64,000 nucleotides of DNA. Origin: JACQSU01 sp964359785 (GTDB taxonomy: Archaea > Nanobdellota > Nanobdellia > Woesearchaeales > JAGWAF01). Every line of letters starts with the position of its first letter. Within the stretch, counting starts at the first letter, position 1. Under the pieces are notes generated by a model. It made no database searches. It worked only from the letters and a program-made list of their open reading frames with translations, and had not been told where the DNA came from. Positions 34,356 to 42,380 of the stretch are shown piece after piece. The position numbers were made by a program, and so were the translations under genes. The stretch spans positions 1 through 64,000 of the forward strand of contig CAYHWL010000001.1 in NCBI GenBank assembly GCA_964359785.1, read 5' to 3'.

Positions 34356-34945
34356 TTCTCCAGTATCCTGCCCACATGCAGGATGGATCTCTTTGCCTGT
34401 GATGTATTCATGCCAAATGCGAGATAAGTCCTTTGAAGGTCATGTGGGCTTCTCAGGTGATATGGGTTTGTGGCCATGCTCACAATCGCTGTATCGACGC
34501 CATATTTTTCGCATAATCCAAAATTCTGTCTCATCCGTCCAAGTATGACTCCCCTTCTGGATACCTCAAGCCCAAGTATGGTCTCAAACGGGAATGCCAG
34601 TCCTATTTTCTTCTTGACCATGATATTACAATAGATATGGTTTAGTCCGCTTTGTCTTTGGTGCATGGAATCATGTTTTTGTTTCTTTTCTATGTCATAG
34701 AGCAGTTGGAACCCTCCTGCTTCGATTGTGTCCCTATCATCTCCTTTGCTCTCTTTGATGATCAGGTTCGCGTGGGAATCGCTTGGGGACGCGTGATAGA
34801 TGGGCATTTTCGATTTTACTCCACCCAAACGGAGAGCATCCGGCTTATTAGGATAGAAGAAACATAGACCATCCCATCCCAGAGTTTGCGCCATCTGGAT
34901 GTATTCCTCTTCGTTTTTTTGGGGTATGACAATGTCGATATGCAT
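34352..34945 (-). CDS. rnp3: Ribonuclease P protein component 3 (Rpp30)
   Basis: 197 residues with the PHP-like TIM-barrel pattern of archaeal Rpp30: HIDIVIPQ near the N-terminus, LGWDGLCFFYP, DTIEAGG, LNHIYCNIM, LGLEVS and SMATNPYHLRSPHDL. It works with the RNase P RNA to trim 5' leaders of tRNA precursors. I start it at 34945, 26 bases after the TATA box TAATATAAATC (34975-34965); the longer frame reaches past the promoter. It is coupled to the peptidase gene by ATGA. Confidence 0.85.
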   Translation of the reverse strand: MHIDIVIPQKNEEEYIQMAQTLGWDGLCFFYPNKPDALRLGGVKSKMPIYHASPSDSHANLIIKESKGDDRDTIEAGGFQLLYDIEKKQKHDSMHQRQSGLNHIYCNIMVKKKIGLAFPFETILGLEVSRRGVILGRMRQNFGLCEKYGVDTAIVSMATNPYHLRSPHDLQRTYLAFGMNTSQAKRSILHVGRILEK

Positions 34946-34968
34946 GCTTCGGGTCCAAGAAGCATGAT

Positions 34969-35892
34969 TTATATTACTTTGCAGCCACACCCCACACCAC
35001 ACATGCGTCCTGCGCCATTTTGCGCCTTACTAAGGATCATGCAGGTCTTGCACAGTTTGTTGCTTGCGGGTTCTCCGCATCCAAAACAGGCGCCTATTTT
35101 CTCCAGACTGGCGTTGATCTCACGCAATCGCGGCAATACTCTCAAAAACTCCTCTACCATCTTCAGTTTTGTCCCTGGTTTTGTGTTTTCGATTGAATCA
35201 AGGTATGACCGTATATGTCTTCTCATGGCATCATCGCCGCACGGACACAAGTTATATGCGACTGGGAATCCTTTGATTCTTGCGTATTTCTCTATCTCAA
35301 GATTTGATAGGTAATACAATGGTTTCACTCTTGGGATGAAACGCGAGTCTTCTATCGCTCCTACCATAGGCCCCATCCTGGCGCTTAATTGAAGATTGTT
35401 GCGGAGGAAATTCATCACTATTGATTGGCATTCATCGTCAAGATTGTGTCCTGTGACTACCACATCTGCCCCCATACTTCGGGTGTATTTGTTCAGTAGG
35501 TATCTGCGCGGCACCCCGCACACTGTGCAGCTCTTGATATTTAGTCCAGCTTCCTTCATTGCTTCGTGCAGGTATTGCACTGAATACCCGAATTCATCAT
35601 GGAAGTCTATCACCTTTAGAGGTATGTTGTTCTCCTTGCAATAGCTTTTCACGTTGAGTAAGTTCTCCTTTGTGTAGCATCCGATATGAGTGTCCACAGT
35701 AAGGGCGCAAAAGTCATATCCTAGCCTTTTGAGGAGGTGCATCACGGTTGTGCTATCTTTGCCTCCACTCGCGGCGACTACAAGATTCGTCCTTCCGGCA
35801 AGCAGTTTATGTGCTGCTATAGTCTGTTTTACCCTCTTCTCAAAAGCGTTTGAGAATTCCTTGCCATTTTTTGGGAGCCTTCCAAATTTCAT
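34969..35892 (-). CDS. TtuA/Ncs6-family tRNA 2-thiouridine synthetase-like protein
   Basis: 307 residues. The PP-loop ATPase motif is AASGGKDSTTVMHLL. Catalytic cysteines lie in SCTVCGVPRRYLLNKY and in NLCPCGDDAMRRHIRS; the C-terminus has a zinc-binding cluster (CFGCGEPASNKLCKTC) and ends CGVGCGCKVI. The enzyme adenylates a tRNA uridine and replaces O2 by sulfur. Unlike canonical TtuA it lacks an N-terminal zinc finger: residues 1-35 hold no cysteine. Its ATG overlaps the stop of the ThiI-like gene (ATGA), and a cysteine desulfurase lies 1.1 kb away, so this is a tRNA sulfur-transfer group. Confidence 0.8.
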   Translation of the reverse strand: MKFGRLPKNGKEFSNAFEKRVKQTIAAHKLLAGRTNLVVAASGGKDSTTVMHLLKRLGYDFCALTVDTHIGCYTKENLLNVKSYCKENNIPLKVIDFHDEFGYSVQYLHEAMKEAGLNIKSCTVCGVPRRYLLNKYTRSMGADVVVTGHNLDDECQSIVMNFLRNNLQLSARMGPMVGAIEDSRFIPRVKPLYYLSNLEIEKYARIKGFPVAYNLCPCGDDAMRRHIRSYLDSIENTKPGTKLKMVEEFLRVLPRLREINASLEKIGACFGCGEPASNKLCKTCMILSKAQNGAGRMCGVGCGCKVI

Positions 35893-36692
35893 AAATACTC
35901 ACTCTTTAAGGTCTCTATCTCATTTTCTAAAAATCCCACAAGCGGATTTAATACTACAAGCCCGGGGAATGTTTCTCGCTGGGTGCAGACGCATGCCTGC
36001 AGATCCAGTCGGATTATCTCTTCTTTGTTCACCTCATTTATGCACAATGGAAGACTTCCATGATATCTTGCCAAAGGAGATAGGTCTAGGCCTGCAGGGT
36101 TTAACACCATCAAGTTGCATCCTCTTTTCATCATCATTATGCCAGCTAGAATGTCGATTTGCGTGTCTAGCACAAGCAATGCCTTCCCCTGGCTTCCGAC
36201 CGGATATCCGCCATGGCCTTTGAGTTTTGAGTCAAATACATATGCCATCTTATTCACTAATTCTACTCCTATCTCTAGATCATACGCTGACAAATCGACT
36301 TTTGCGCCGCTTTTCTCCACGACATATGCCCCAAGTTCAATGTCTACATCCCTGCTTCGCAATGTGATGGCCTTGTCTATCCTCTTTGCGCTTATCCTGA
36401 ATTTTGTGTTTGTGTTCATCAGCTGTATTATCGGATCAGCTGCTTTTTTGATGTCAGTGATTGTGGCAGGGCATATCTGCGCGTATGAATATGTGCATAT
36501 CCCAAAGATGTCTCCAAACCATGCAGGCCTCTCTTCCGTCTCAATTATGAGCCTCCCATGGGTCTTTCTTATTTTTGGTTTGGGACGGCCATATTTTACG
36601 AAAAACATCTCTATGGACTTCGCTAATTGCCGTATGAATTGGTCTTGGTTTTGTCCCTTGAGCGCAATCTCATCATATCGTACCAGTATCAT
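35889..36692 (-). CDS. ThiI-like THUMP protein with degenerate and truncated PP-loop
   Basis: 267 residues. The N-terminal part (VRYDEIALKGQNQDQFI, KTHGRLIIE) and a THUMP domain (about 60-165) match ThiI, the tRNA 4-thiouridine synthetase. The expected PP-loop sequence after GGYPVGSQGKALLV, normally S-G-G-x-D-S, reads LDTQIDI, so the ATP pyrophosphatase site is lost. The chain also ends about 100 residues short of typical ThiI. It could still bind tRNA through THUMP and serve its coupled TtuA-like partner. A leaderless start follows the TATA palindrome at 36713-36726. Confidence 0.75.
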   Translation of the reverse strand: MILVRYDEIALKGQNQDQFIRQLAKSIEMFFVKYGRPKPKIRKTHGRLIIETEERPAWFGDIFGICTYSYAQICPATITDIKKAADPIIQLMNTNTKFRISAKRIDKAITLRSRDVDIELGAYVVEKSGAKVDLSAYDLEIGVELVNKMAYVFDSKLKGHGGYPVGSQGKALLVLDTQIDILAGIMMMKRGCNLMVLNPAGLDLSPLARYHGSLPLCINEVNKEEIIRLDLQACVCTQRETFPGLVVLNPLVGFLENEIETLKSEYL

Positions 36693-36712
36693 GTGTATGT
36701 TTGTTTTCTCGA

Positions 36713-36726
36713 CATATTTAAATATG
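36713..36726. promoter_or_regulatory. Symmetric TATA element between thiI-like and zinc-knuckle genes
   Basis: CATATTTAAATATG is a perfect palindrome. It lies 27 bases before the minus-strand ATG at 36692 and 39 bases before the plus-strand GTG at 36759, so one TBP site may serve both directions. Confidence 0.55.
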
Positions 36727-36758
36727 GACGTGGAAGGGATTTCGCAAGAGGTGATTAG

Positions 36759-37073
36759 GTGATAGATAGGTGTTTAGAGTGCGGTCTTGCTCTTTCACAT
36801 CCGCTGTGCCATTCTTGTCTTGCTGATGAATCTGTCCACTTCTTATTGGATCACAAGCCTAAATTGATTCCCTCTCTAAAAAAAGTGCATGGGATTGAGC
36901 TTCCCGGCATTGATAGCTCCGTATCCTGTGTGTCTTGCAAGGATTCTGTTATTGTTTGCCCCAGTTGTTTCAACAGGCATGTTGCGATATGGCTCTTTAG
37001 GGAGAATGCCATTCTTGCGAGATTATTTAAGCAGCAGATGGGTTTATCTAATCCTCTTGGAGATTCTAAGTAG
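36759..37073 (+). CDS. Small double zinc-knuckle protein, 104 aa
   Basis: Unrecognised. Two four-cysteine clusters are clear: DRCLECGLALSHPLCHSC at the N-terminus and SCVSCKDSVIVCPSCFNRH in the middle, each able to bind zinc. It starts at GTG 36759, with GAGGTGAT just upstream; GTG at 36751 runs into a stop. Divergent from the sulfur-transfer genes and overlapping the 3' end of the cysteine desulfurase by 30 bases. Because the TtuA-like protein lacks its N-terminal zinc finger, this protein could be a separate zinc-finger partner; that is a guess. Confidence 0.65.
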   Translation: MIDRCLECGLALSHPLCHSCLADESVHFLLDHKPKLIPSLKKVHGIELPGIDSSVSCVSCKDSVIVCPSCFNRHVAIWLFRENAILARLFKQQMGLSNPLGDSK

Positions 37074-38162
37074 ATTTGAGTGCGATTCGATTATTTTATC
37101 TGCGGCATATTCTATCTCAGATAGCGTGTTTTGTCTGCCAAAGCTCAAACGTATCGTTTCTTGGCTTGCTATCCTGCTTTTCCCTATTGCGCTAAGCACA
37201 TGACTTGATTCCTTGCTCTTCGAGTCGCATGCCGCTCCGGCGCTTGCGTATATCTTCTTTAAGTTCAGATGTGCAAGCATTGTCTCTGCTTCTACTCCGG
37301 GGAATCGCACGCTAAGTATTGTAGGAAGCCCATTAGCAGGGCCGTTGATTTCCATAGTGGGAATTCCTGATAAAAGTTTTGAGGCCATCTTTTTTCTTAG
37401 ATTGGACACCCTCAAGATCTCTTTTGGGGTATATTCTTGCGCGGCGCATGCCATTCCGGCTATAGCTGGCACATTTTGTGTTCCTCCCCGCTTGCCATTC
37501 TCCTGCTCTCCGCAGATTATTGGCCCAATATCGACCCCTTCTCGGACAAATAATGCTCCCGCCCCTAATGGTCCATGGATCTTGTGTGAGCATATGCTCA
37601 TCATATCCACATAGGTGAGATCTATTGGGGCCTTGCAAAATGATTGGCATGCATCGATATGGAGTATTATCCCTTTGTCTTTGCATATTTTTCCAAGGAG
37701 ATTTATGTCTTGTATCGTGCCCACTTCATTATTCCCATGGATGATGCTTACCATCCCTACGTGTGGATCAAGGGATTCCATGAAAACCTTCATCAAGATC
37801 ATCCCGTCTTTATCCACGGGGATCTCATGGATTACAATCCCATTAGCTTCAAGTTCTTTGGCATATTTCCGGATACTGTTGTGTTCGATTGCGCTTATCA
37901 CCAGATTTTTTTGAGGGAGATTACGCATGAGATTTAGGGCCATCGAATTTGACTCGCTTCCTCCGCTTGTGAAGATTACCTCACAAGGTCGGGCCCCGAT
38001 CTTAGCCGCGATGATGCCTCGCGCTTCCTCCATGGCATCTTTTGCTAGATGTCCTAACCTGTGTTCGCTTGAAGCATTGCCATAAGACATAGCTTTCCTC
38101 ATCGCGGCATGCGCCGCCTTCGATATCGAGGTGGTCGCGGCATTGTCTAAGTAGCATTCCAT
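37044..38162 (-). CDS. iscS: Cysteine desulfurase (IscS/NifS family)
   Basis: 372 residues, a PLP enzyme that takes sulfur from cysteine. Seen: YLDNAATTSISKAA at the start, FTSGGSESNSMAL, the cofactor-binding aspartate region (ILHIDACQSF), the PLP lysine in SICSHKIHGPLG, and the persulfide-carrying cysteine in ASAGAACDSKSKESSHVL. It likely supplies sulfur to the TtuA-like protein and to iron-sulfur clusters of the radical SAM proteins. The start is leaderless, 26 bases from a TATA palindrome shared with the L34e gene. Confidence 0.88.
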   Translation of the reverse strand: MECYLDNAATTSISKAAHAAMRKAMSYGNASSEHRLGHLAKDAMEEARGIIAAKIGARPCEVIFTSGGSESNSMALNLMRNLPQKNLVISAIEHNSIRKYAKELEANGIVIHEIPVDKDGMILMKVFMESLDPHVGMVSIIHGNNEVGTIQDINLLGKICKDKGIILHIDACQSFCKAPIDLTYVDMMSICSHKIHGPLGAGALFVREGVDIGPIICGEQENGKRGGTQNVPAIAGMACAAQEYTPKEILRVSNLRKKMASKLLSGIPTMEINGPANGLPTILSVRFPGVEAETMLAHLNLKKIYASAGAACDSKSKESSHVLSAIGKSRIASQETIRLSFGRQNTLSEIEYAADKIIESHSNLLRISKRIR

Positions 38163-38184
38163 ATGCCTTTTCAGACCCTAAACC

Positions 38185-38192
38185 TTTATAAA
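38185..38192. promoter_or_regulatory. Symmetric TATA box shared by iscS and rpl34e
   Basis: TTTATAAA, centred 26.5 bases before the iscS ATG (38162) and 27.5 bases before the L34e ATG (38216). Both transcripts would be leaderless from one palindromic TBP site. Confidence 0.65.
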
Positions 38193-38215
38193 CCCGTCCC
38201 AGCTCCCATGCGACT

Positions 38216-38479
38216 ATGGTTCGTGGAAATCAAAAATCAAGGACATTCATCAGGGTTAAACGCAGGACTCCAGGGGCAAAGACTGTGCTCCGTTACATCA
38301 GGCGTAAACCCGCTAAATCGACGTGCGGCAAGTGCGGTGTCAATCTTATGGGAGTTCCACGTAAGTTGCCTCGGGAGCTTAGCCGTGTGGCAAAGACCAA
38401 AAGGAGGCCCCAGCGCATGTTTGGTGGCGTTCTTTGTGTCAGATGTTCCCGTCGCGAGATCATAAACAGGTCACGATAG
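38216..38479 (+). CDS. rpl34e: Ribosomal protein L34e
   Basis: 87 residues, strongly basic. The pattern MVRGNQKSRTFIRVKRRTPG, a zinc-knuckle pair (STCGKCGVNL and VLCVRCSRREI) and the length match archaeal L34e of the large ribosomal subunit. The start is leaderless. L14e follows 61 bases later and is likely co-transcribed. In many archaea L34e, L14e and cmk/truB genes sit together; here only the first two remain linked. Confidence 0.92.
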   Translation: MVRGNQKSRTFIRVKRRTPGAKTVLRYIRRKPAKSTCGKCGVNLMGVPRKLPRELSRVAKTKRRPQRMFGGVLCVRCSRREIINRSR

Positions 38480-38540
38480 ATCACAATCAAATCTCTTGCA
38501 GGAAAGCGGTGACGCCCTGCTTGGATAGGAGGTTGCAAAA

Positions 38541-38888
38541 ATGCTAGATATAGGAAGAGTTTGTATAAAGATCGCAGGCAGGGATTCTGGAGAACGCTGT
38601 GTCATTGTTGATGTGATTGACCATAATTTTGTCCAGATAGATGGCGCTACGCGAAGGCGTAGATGCAATATTTTACATCTTGAGCCTATGCCAGAGACAT
38701 TGGATTTGAAGAAGGGCGCTTCACATGAAGAGGTTGCTCAAGCTTTCAAAGCCAAGAGTTGGGGATTCATGACAACAAAGCCTAAGGCAAAAGCCCAAAA
38801 ACCAGCACGCGTCCGCAGAAGCGGTGCACAATCTGACAAGAAGGTAAAACCAAGCAAGCTTACGCCAAAGGCAGATGCCAAGAAGTGA
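38541..38888 (+). CDS. rpl14e: Ribosomal protein L14e with Lys/Ala-rich tail
   Basis: 115 residues. MLDIGRVCIKIAGRDSGERC followed by VIVDVIDHNFVQIDG and RRCNILHLEPMP is the KOW/SH3-like fold of L14e. After about residue 85 the chain becomes a Lys/Ala/Pro-rich tail (KPKAKAQKPARVRR), longer than in many archaea. GGAGGT precedes the ATG. The 3' flank (38889-38920) is T-rich and could be the terminator. Confidence 0.9.
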   Translation: MLDIGRVCIKIAGRDSGERCVIVDVIDHNFVQIDGATRRRRCNILHLEPMPETLDLKKGASHEEVAQAFKAKSWGFMTTKPKAKAQKPARVRRSGAQSDKKVKPSKLTPKADAKK

Positions 38889-38920
38889 AGCATATTCTTT
38901 GTTTTGTATTTATCTATTCC

Positions 38921-40576
38921 CTATTTTAAAGGTTTATCCTTCTTTCTTATTAATGCTCCCAGGTTCAATTCTCCTCCGATAGTGGGTGTTCGGAGTTCAA
39001 AGTTATCAAGCACAATCGGGTTTATCTCGCCAACTGTTCCTACTTGTTCGCCGTCTACTATCACATCCGCGCTTCGGCCGTTGATAAAAGAGGGATTTTT
39101 GCTTGGGGTTAATTCATATTTGAGGTCGATGCCTCTCATATACGCGTCCAAGACCTGTTGCGCGTTCACATAGGCGGCATCTGATTCTATGTGTGCGAAT
39201 GCGATATGCTCGGATTCGCTAATCGATTTGCCTTTTCTTCCGGCGACTTCCCCGCACTCGAATATTTTTTGAGGGTAATCATTATGTTTATTTTGTGATA
39301 GTATGTCGAGCAATGCGGGAAGTATCCAGCTACGCAGCACGGAATATCGGAGCGTGGCATATTCCAGCAATTCGACTGTTCCGATATCTGGATGGTTCAT
39401 CTTGTTGTAGAGGATCTCTTTTGCGCTCAAGATGGCATTTAGAGTCTCTTGGTATCCCATCCCTACGAATATGTCTCTTGAGGCGTCGATTATCTCTATG
39501 CTTGGTTTAGTGGATCCCCGCGTGTAGGTGGAGAGCGCAAGATCAGGCACCTGGTTATATCCGTGGCTGATTAGGACATCTTCTGCTATGTCGACTGGAT
39601 GCATTATATCATCTCTATAACAGGGGATTATGATGTTGTTTCCGCTTATTCCATATCTCATCTTGCCAAGCAATTGTATCGTTCTTGTTTTCCCCAGTGT
39701 TAGACCTGTGAGTGATTCGATGTGCTTGATGTCAAGCTTGATTTTCTGTTCACAGAAGGTTGGTGTGCTTCTTTTTTTGTTACCTTGGATACTTACGCTT
39801 CGTATTGTCCAACCCCTGTCGGCGAATGCGCAGGCTAGGATGTTGCAAGATAAGTCCACTGCGCTTTGGTCTGTTCCTGTGAATTCCACCAGCAGTTCCG
39901 TGTCTCCAGGTTCTATTTTTCCTAGGTGATCGCTGTTTATTATTGGAGGAAAGCTTAACACAGCTCCAACAGCATCCATGAGGAGGGGATATTTTTTGTG
40001 CCCTTGCAGGATGCTTGCGAATTTTTTTCCTGTGTCATGCGTCTCTAGGATCTCAGAGAGGTTGTATTCCTTGCTATGGCCAAGGGGGGTGAATTTCACG
40101 CTAGTGGGGCCTACCGCTTTGTATTCGACAGGCCACTTGATGTCGCCATATTTGTAGATTCCAATGCTCACTTTCTTGCGTTTCATCCCAAAGCCATCGC
40201 AGAGTTTCTCTTGGAATTGGATGAGTGTCTTGATGAAGTTATCATCGATGGCTGGCCCTTTGGCTGAGAACGCGGCTATGCATGGTCGGATTTTATCTAG
40301 TTCCCTGTCGACTTTTATTATGTCCTTGGTGGGCATTGATTTGTACACGGCAAGGCCTTTCTCTACATCCAACTGGCCTCGAAATACCCTGGCTATCCCT
40401 TCTGTGCTCCATAGATATGGAAGATTCGTGTCCTCAAGTTTGATGCGTATTGTGTCGCCGTCTTGACTCTCTATCTCGGCTTTCACATATTCAAGCAATT
40501 CTTCGATTGCTTTGATGGAAAGTTTCCGCCGGATGAGTTTGCATAGATCCTCGACAGAGCAGTCGATCGTGACCAT
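38921..40576 (-). CDS. pheT: Phenylalanyl-tRNA synthetase beta subunit
   Basis: 551 residues, the usual archaeal length. The B3/B4 editing-like region (VSIGIYKYGDIKWPVEYKAV, LMDAVGAVLSFPPIIN), the B5 DNA-binding-like domain (IKHIESLTGLTLGKTRTIQL, IPCYRDDIMHPVDIAEDVLI) and the catalytic-like core (NAILSAKEILYNKM, SVLRSWILPALLDIL) are visible in order. It pairs with PheS as an (alpha-beta)2 enzyme. The ATG follows directly on the pheS stop. Confidence 0.93.
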   Translation of the reverse strand: MVTIDCSVEDLCKLIRRKLSIKAIEELLEYVKAEIESQDGDTIRIKLEDTNLPYLWSTEGIARVFRGQLDVEKGLAVYKSMPTKDIIKVDRELDKIRPCIAAFSAKGPAIDDNFIKTLIQFQEKLCDGFGMKRKKVSIGIYKYGDIKWPVEYKAVGPTSVKFTPLGHSKEYNLSEILETHDTGKKFASILQGHKKYPLLMDAVGAVLSFPPIINSDHLGKIEPGDTELLVEFTGTDQSAVDLSCNILACAFADRGWTIRSVSIQGNKKRSTPTFCEQKIKLDIKHIESLTGLTLGKTRTIQLLGKMRYGISGNNIIIPCYRDDIMHPVDIAEDVLISHGYNQVPDLALSTYTRGSTKPSIEIIDASRDIFVGMGYQETLNAILSAKEILYNKMNHPDIGTVELLEYATLRYSVLRSWILPALLDILSQNKHNDYPQKIFECGEVAGRKGKSISESEHIAFAHIESDAAYVNAQQVLDAYMRGIDLKYELTPSKNPSFINGRSADVIVDGEQVGTVGEINPIVLDNFELRTPTIGGELNLGALIRKKDKPLK

Positions 40577-42100
40577 CTAGATCACCTTGATGTTGCGCAG
40601 GAACGCGAGGTCTGTTGAGTATAGGTTTCTGATGTCTTTGATTCCCATGTTGAACATGCCGATCCGGTCTATGCCAAGTCCCCATGCGATTACTGGCGCG
40701 TCTACTCCCAGTGGTTTGGTGAGTTCTGGGCGGAATATGCCTGCTCCTCCAAGTTCTATCCATCCTAGTTCTGGATGTTTTGCGAAGAGCTCGCAGCTTG
40801 GTTCCGTGAATGGGAAATATCCTGGTTTGATCCGGATATGGTCTGTCTTGGCGAATTCTTTTGCGAATTCCAACAGCAGTCCTTTTAGGTGTCGGAAGTT
40901 CAATCCTTCCTCTACGATGATTCCTTCTGTCTGGAAGAAATCAGGCAGATGTGTGGCGTCGATCACGTCATATCTGAAATTCTTTGCGATAGCGAAATAT
41001 TTTCCAGGGATCTTCAGATCCTTGCTGGCCAATTTCCGGGCGGAACAAGCGGTGGTCTGCGTCCGCAATAATAGTCTTTTTGTCCGCTCTACATCGAAGT
41101 TGTATCGCCATCCCTTGCTTCCCGTGTCTGCTCCATTCTCATGTGCGGCTTTCACTTTCCGCAATACTGCTTCATCGACTTCTCCATGGGTTGGCTCTTT
41201 GATATAATATGCTTGATGGATGTCTCGCGCTGAATGGAATTGCGGCATGTATAGCGCATCCATGTCCCAGAAATCTGTTTCCACAAGTGGTCCGCCTATC
41301 TCCGCGAAGCCCATGGATACGAATCTTTTGCGGACTTCATCCAGGAATGCCCTGTAATGATGTTTCCTTCCGATGTGGAAGGGTTTGCTTGGTATTTTCA
41401 CGTCGTAGCTGCGGAAGGCTTTGCCTTTCCATGAACCTTGGGCTAGCATCTCTGGTGTGAGGGTGTCGATCACGTCCCCTACTTTGATCCCGCTTTCTAT
41501 TGCTTGCTTGCCAAGGCCGCTTAATTGGAATGAGATCGTCTTTACTATCTTGGTCTTGATCATCTGTTTGCGCTTGCGTAACATCTCATAAGCATGTTTT
41601 TCTTGGGGCTCAAGGCTGGCTAGATCGATCTCTTTTGATTTGCTTAATTTTTTCAGGAATGCGTCTTCGAGCCTCTCTTTGGATAATGCGTCACGTCCTT
41701 GATTTGTGAGTTCGATCCTTTTGTCAGGTAAGAAGTTTATCAGCACAGCTCCTCGGAGTACGCCAAGTCCTGCTTGTATCTCTTGGACATCCATCCCAGT
41801 GGATTTCGCCACATCCGCTATGCTTTTTGCCTTGTCAGCAAGCGCCTGGATTATCACGCGTTCAGGAAGGCCTCGATTGGCGTATTTCTCTCCATTGACA
41901 TCCAAAAGGACAAACTCCGCAAGGTCTGTCTTGGTGCAGATGATCCCCTTTGCTTCTAGCCACTGGATGGCGCGGTAGCATTCGGCTTCCTGCATTCCGC
42001 TTGCGTCAATTATCTGTGTTAGTGTATGTTTGGTGGACAGCAGCGGAAATATCGCTCTCTCTAGAGGATGAAGGCTCGATACTAGCTCCTTTATGTCCAT
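40577..42100 (-). CDS. pheS: Phenylalanyl-tRNA synthetase alpha subunit
   Basis: 507 residues. The N-terminal winged-helix domains typical of archaeal/eukaryal PheS precede a class II catalytic core: motif 1-like FVSMGFAEIGGPLVETDFWD, motif 2 FRYDVIDATHLPDFFQTEG and motif 3 GLGIDRIGMF. The start at 42100 lies about 27 bases after the TATA-like TTTTTAAGG (42131-42122); the frame also allows a TTG at 42112. An IS element has inserted immediately upstream of this promoter. Confidence 0.93.
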   Translation of the reverse strand: MDIKELVSSLHPLERAIFPLLSTKHTLTQIIDASGMQEAECYRAIQWLEAKGIICTKTDLAEFVLLDVNGEKYANRGLPERVIIQALADKAKSIADVAKSTGMDVQEIQAGLGVLRGAVLINFLPDKRIELTNQGRDALSKERLEDAFLKKLSKSKEIDLASLEPQEKHAYEMLRKRKQMIKTKIVKTISFQLSGLGKQAIESGIKVGDVIDTLTPEMLAQGSWKGKAFRSYDVKIPSKPFHIGRKHHYRAFLDEVRKRFVSMGFAEIGGPLVETDFWDMDALYMPQFHSARDIHQAYYIKEPTHGEVDEAVLRKVKAAHENGADTGSKGWRYNFDVERTKRLLLRTQTTACSARKLASKDLKIPGKYFAIAKNFRYDVIDATHLPDFFQTEGIIVEEGLNFRHLKGLLLEFAKEFAKTDHIRIKPGYFPFTEPSCELFAKHPELGWIELGGAGIFRPELTKPLGVDAPVIAWGLGIDRIGMFNMGIKDIRNLYSTDLAFLRNIKVI

Positions 42101-42242
42101 AATGACTCCCAAGAGATGGTGTCCTTAAAAATCTTTAGAAAAAAAGTAACCATTCAGTGTTCTGATACTGTTCGTCGATAATTGATTTATATTCTGTAGT
42201 GGCGATATCTTTATATCCTAGTGTAGTTACATTGTAACTACA

Positions 42243-42380
42243 ATGAAATCGTTGATCGAAATGAAAATGAATGGATTTGAGGCCATTGAGAAAATCGCTC
42301 AAGCTGGCGGAAATAGTGCTCGGGTCTATGTGCCTAAGCATTGGCAAGGGAAAAAAGTCAAAGTGGTGTTGATAGAATGA
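42243..42380 (+). CDS. DUF2080-type transposase-associated protein, 45 aa
   Basis: Encodes MKSLIEMKMNGFEAIEKIAQ followed by AGGNSARVYVPKHWQGKKV and ending KVVLIE. The pattern G-N-S-A-x-[VI]-x-V-P-K-x-W-x-G-K-x-V-x-V is that of the small AbrB-like DUF2080 proteins found next to transposases in archaea. It probably binds DNA and regulates transposase production or the ends of the element. Its stop overlaps the transposase start (ATGA). It lies inside the IS66-like element. Confidence 0.82.
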   Translation: MKSLIEMKMNGFEAIEKIAQAGGNSARVYVPKHWQGKKVKVVLIE

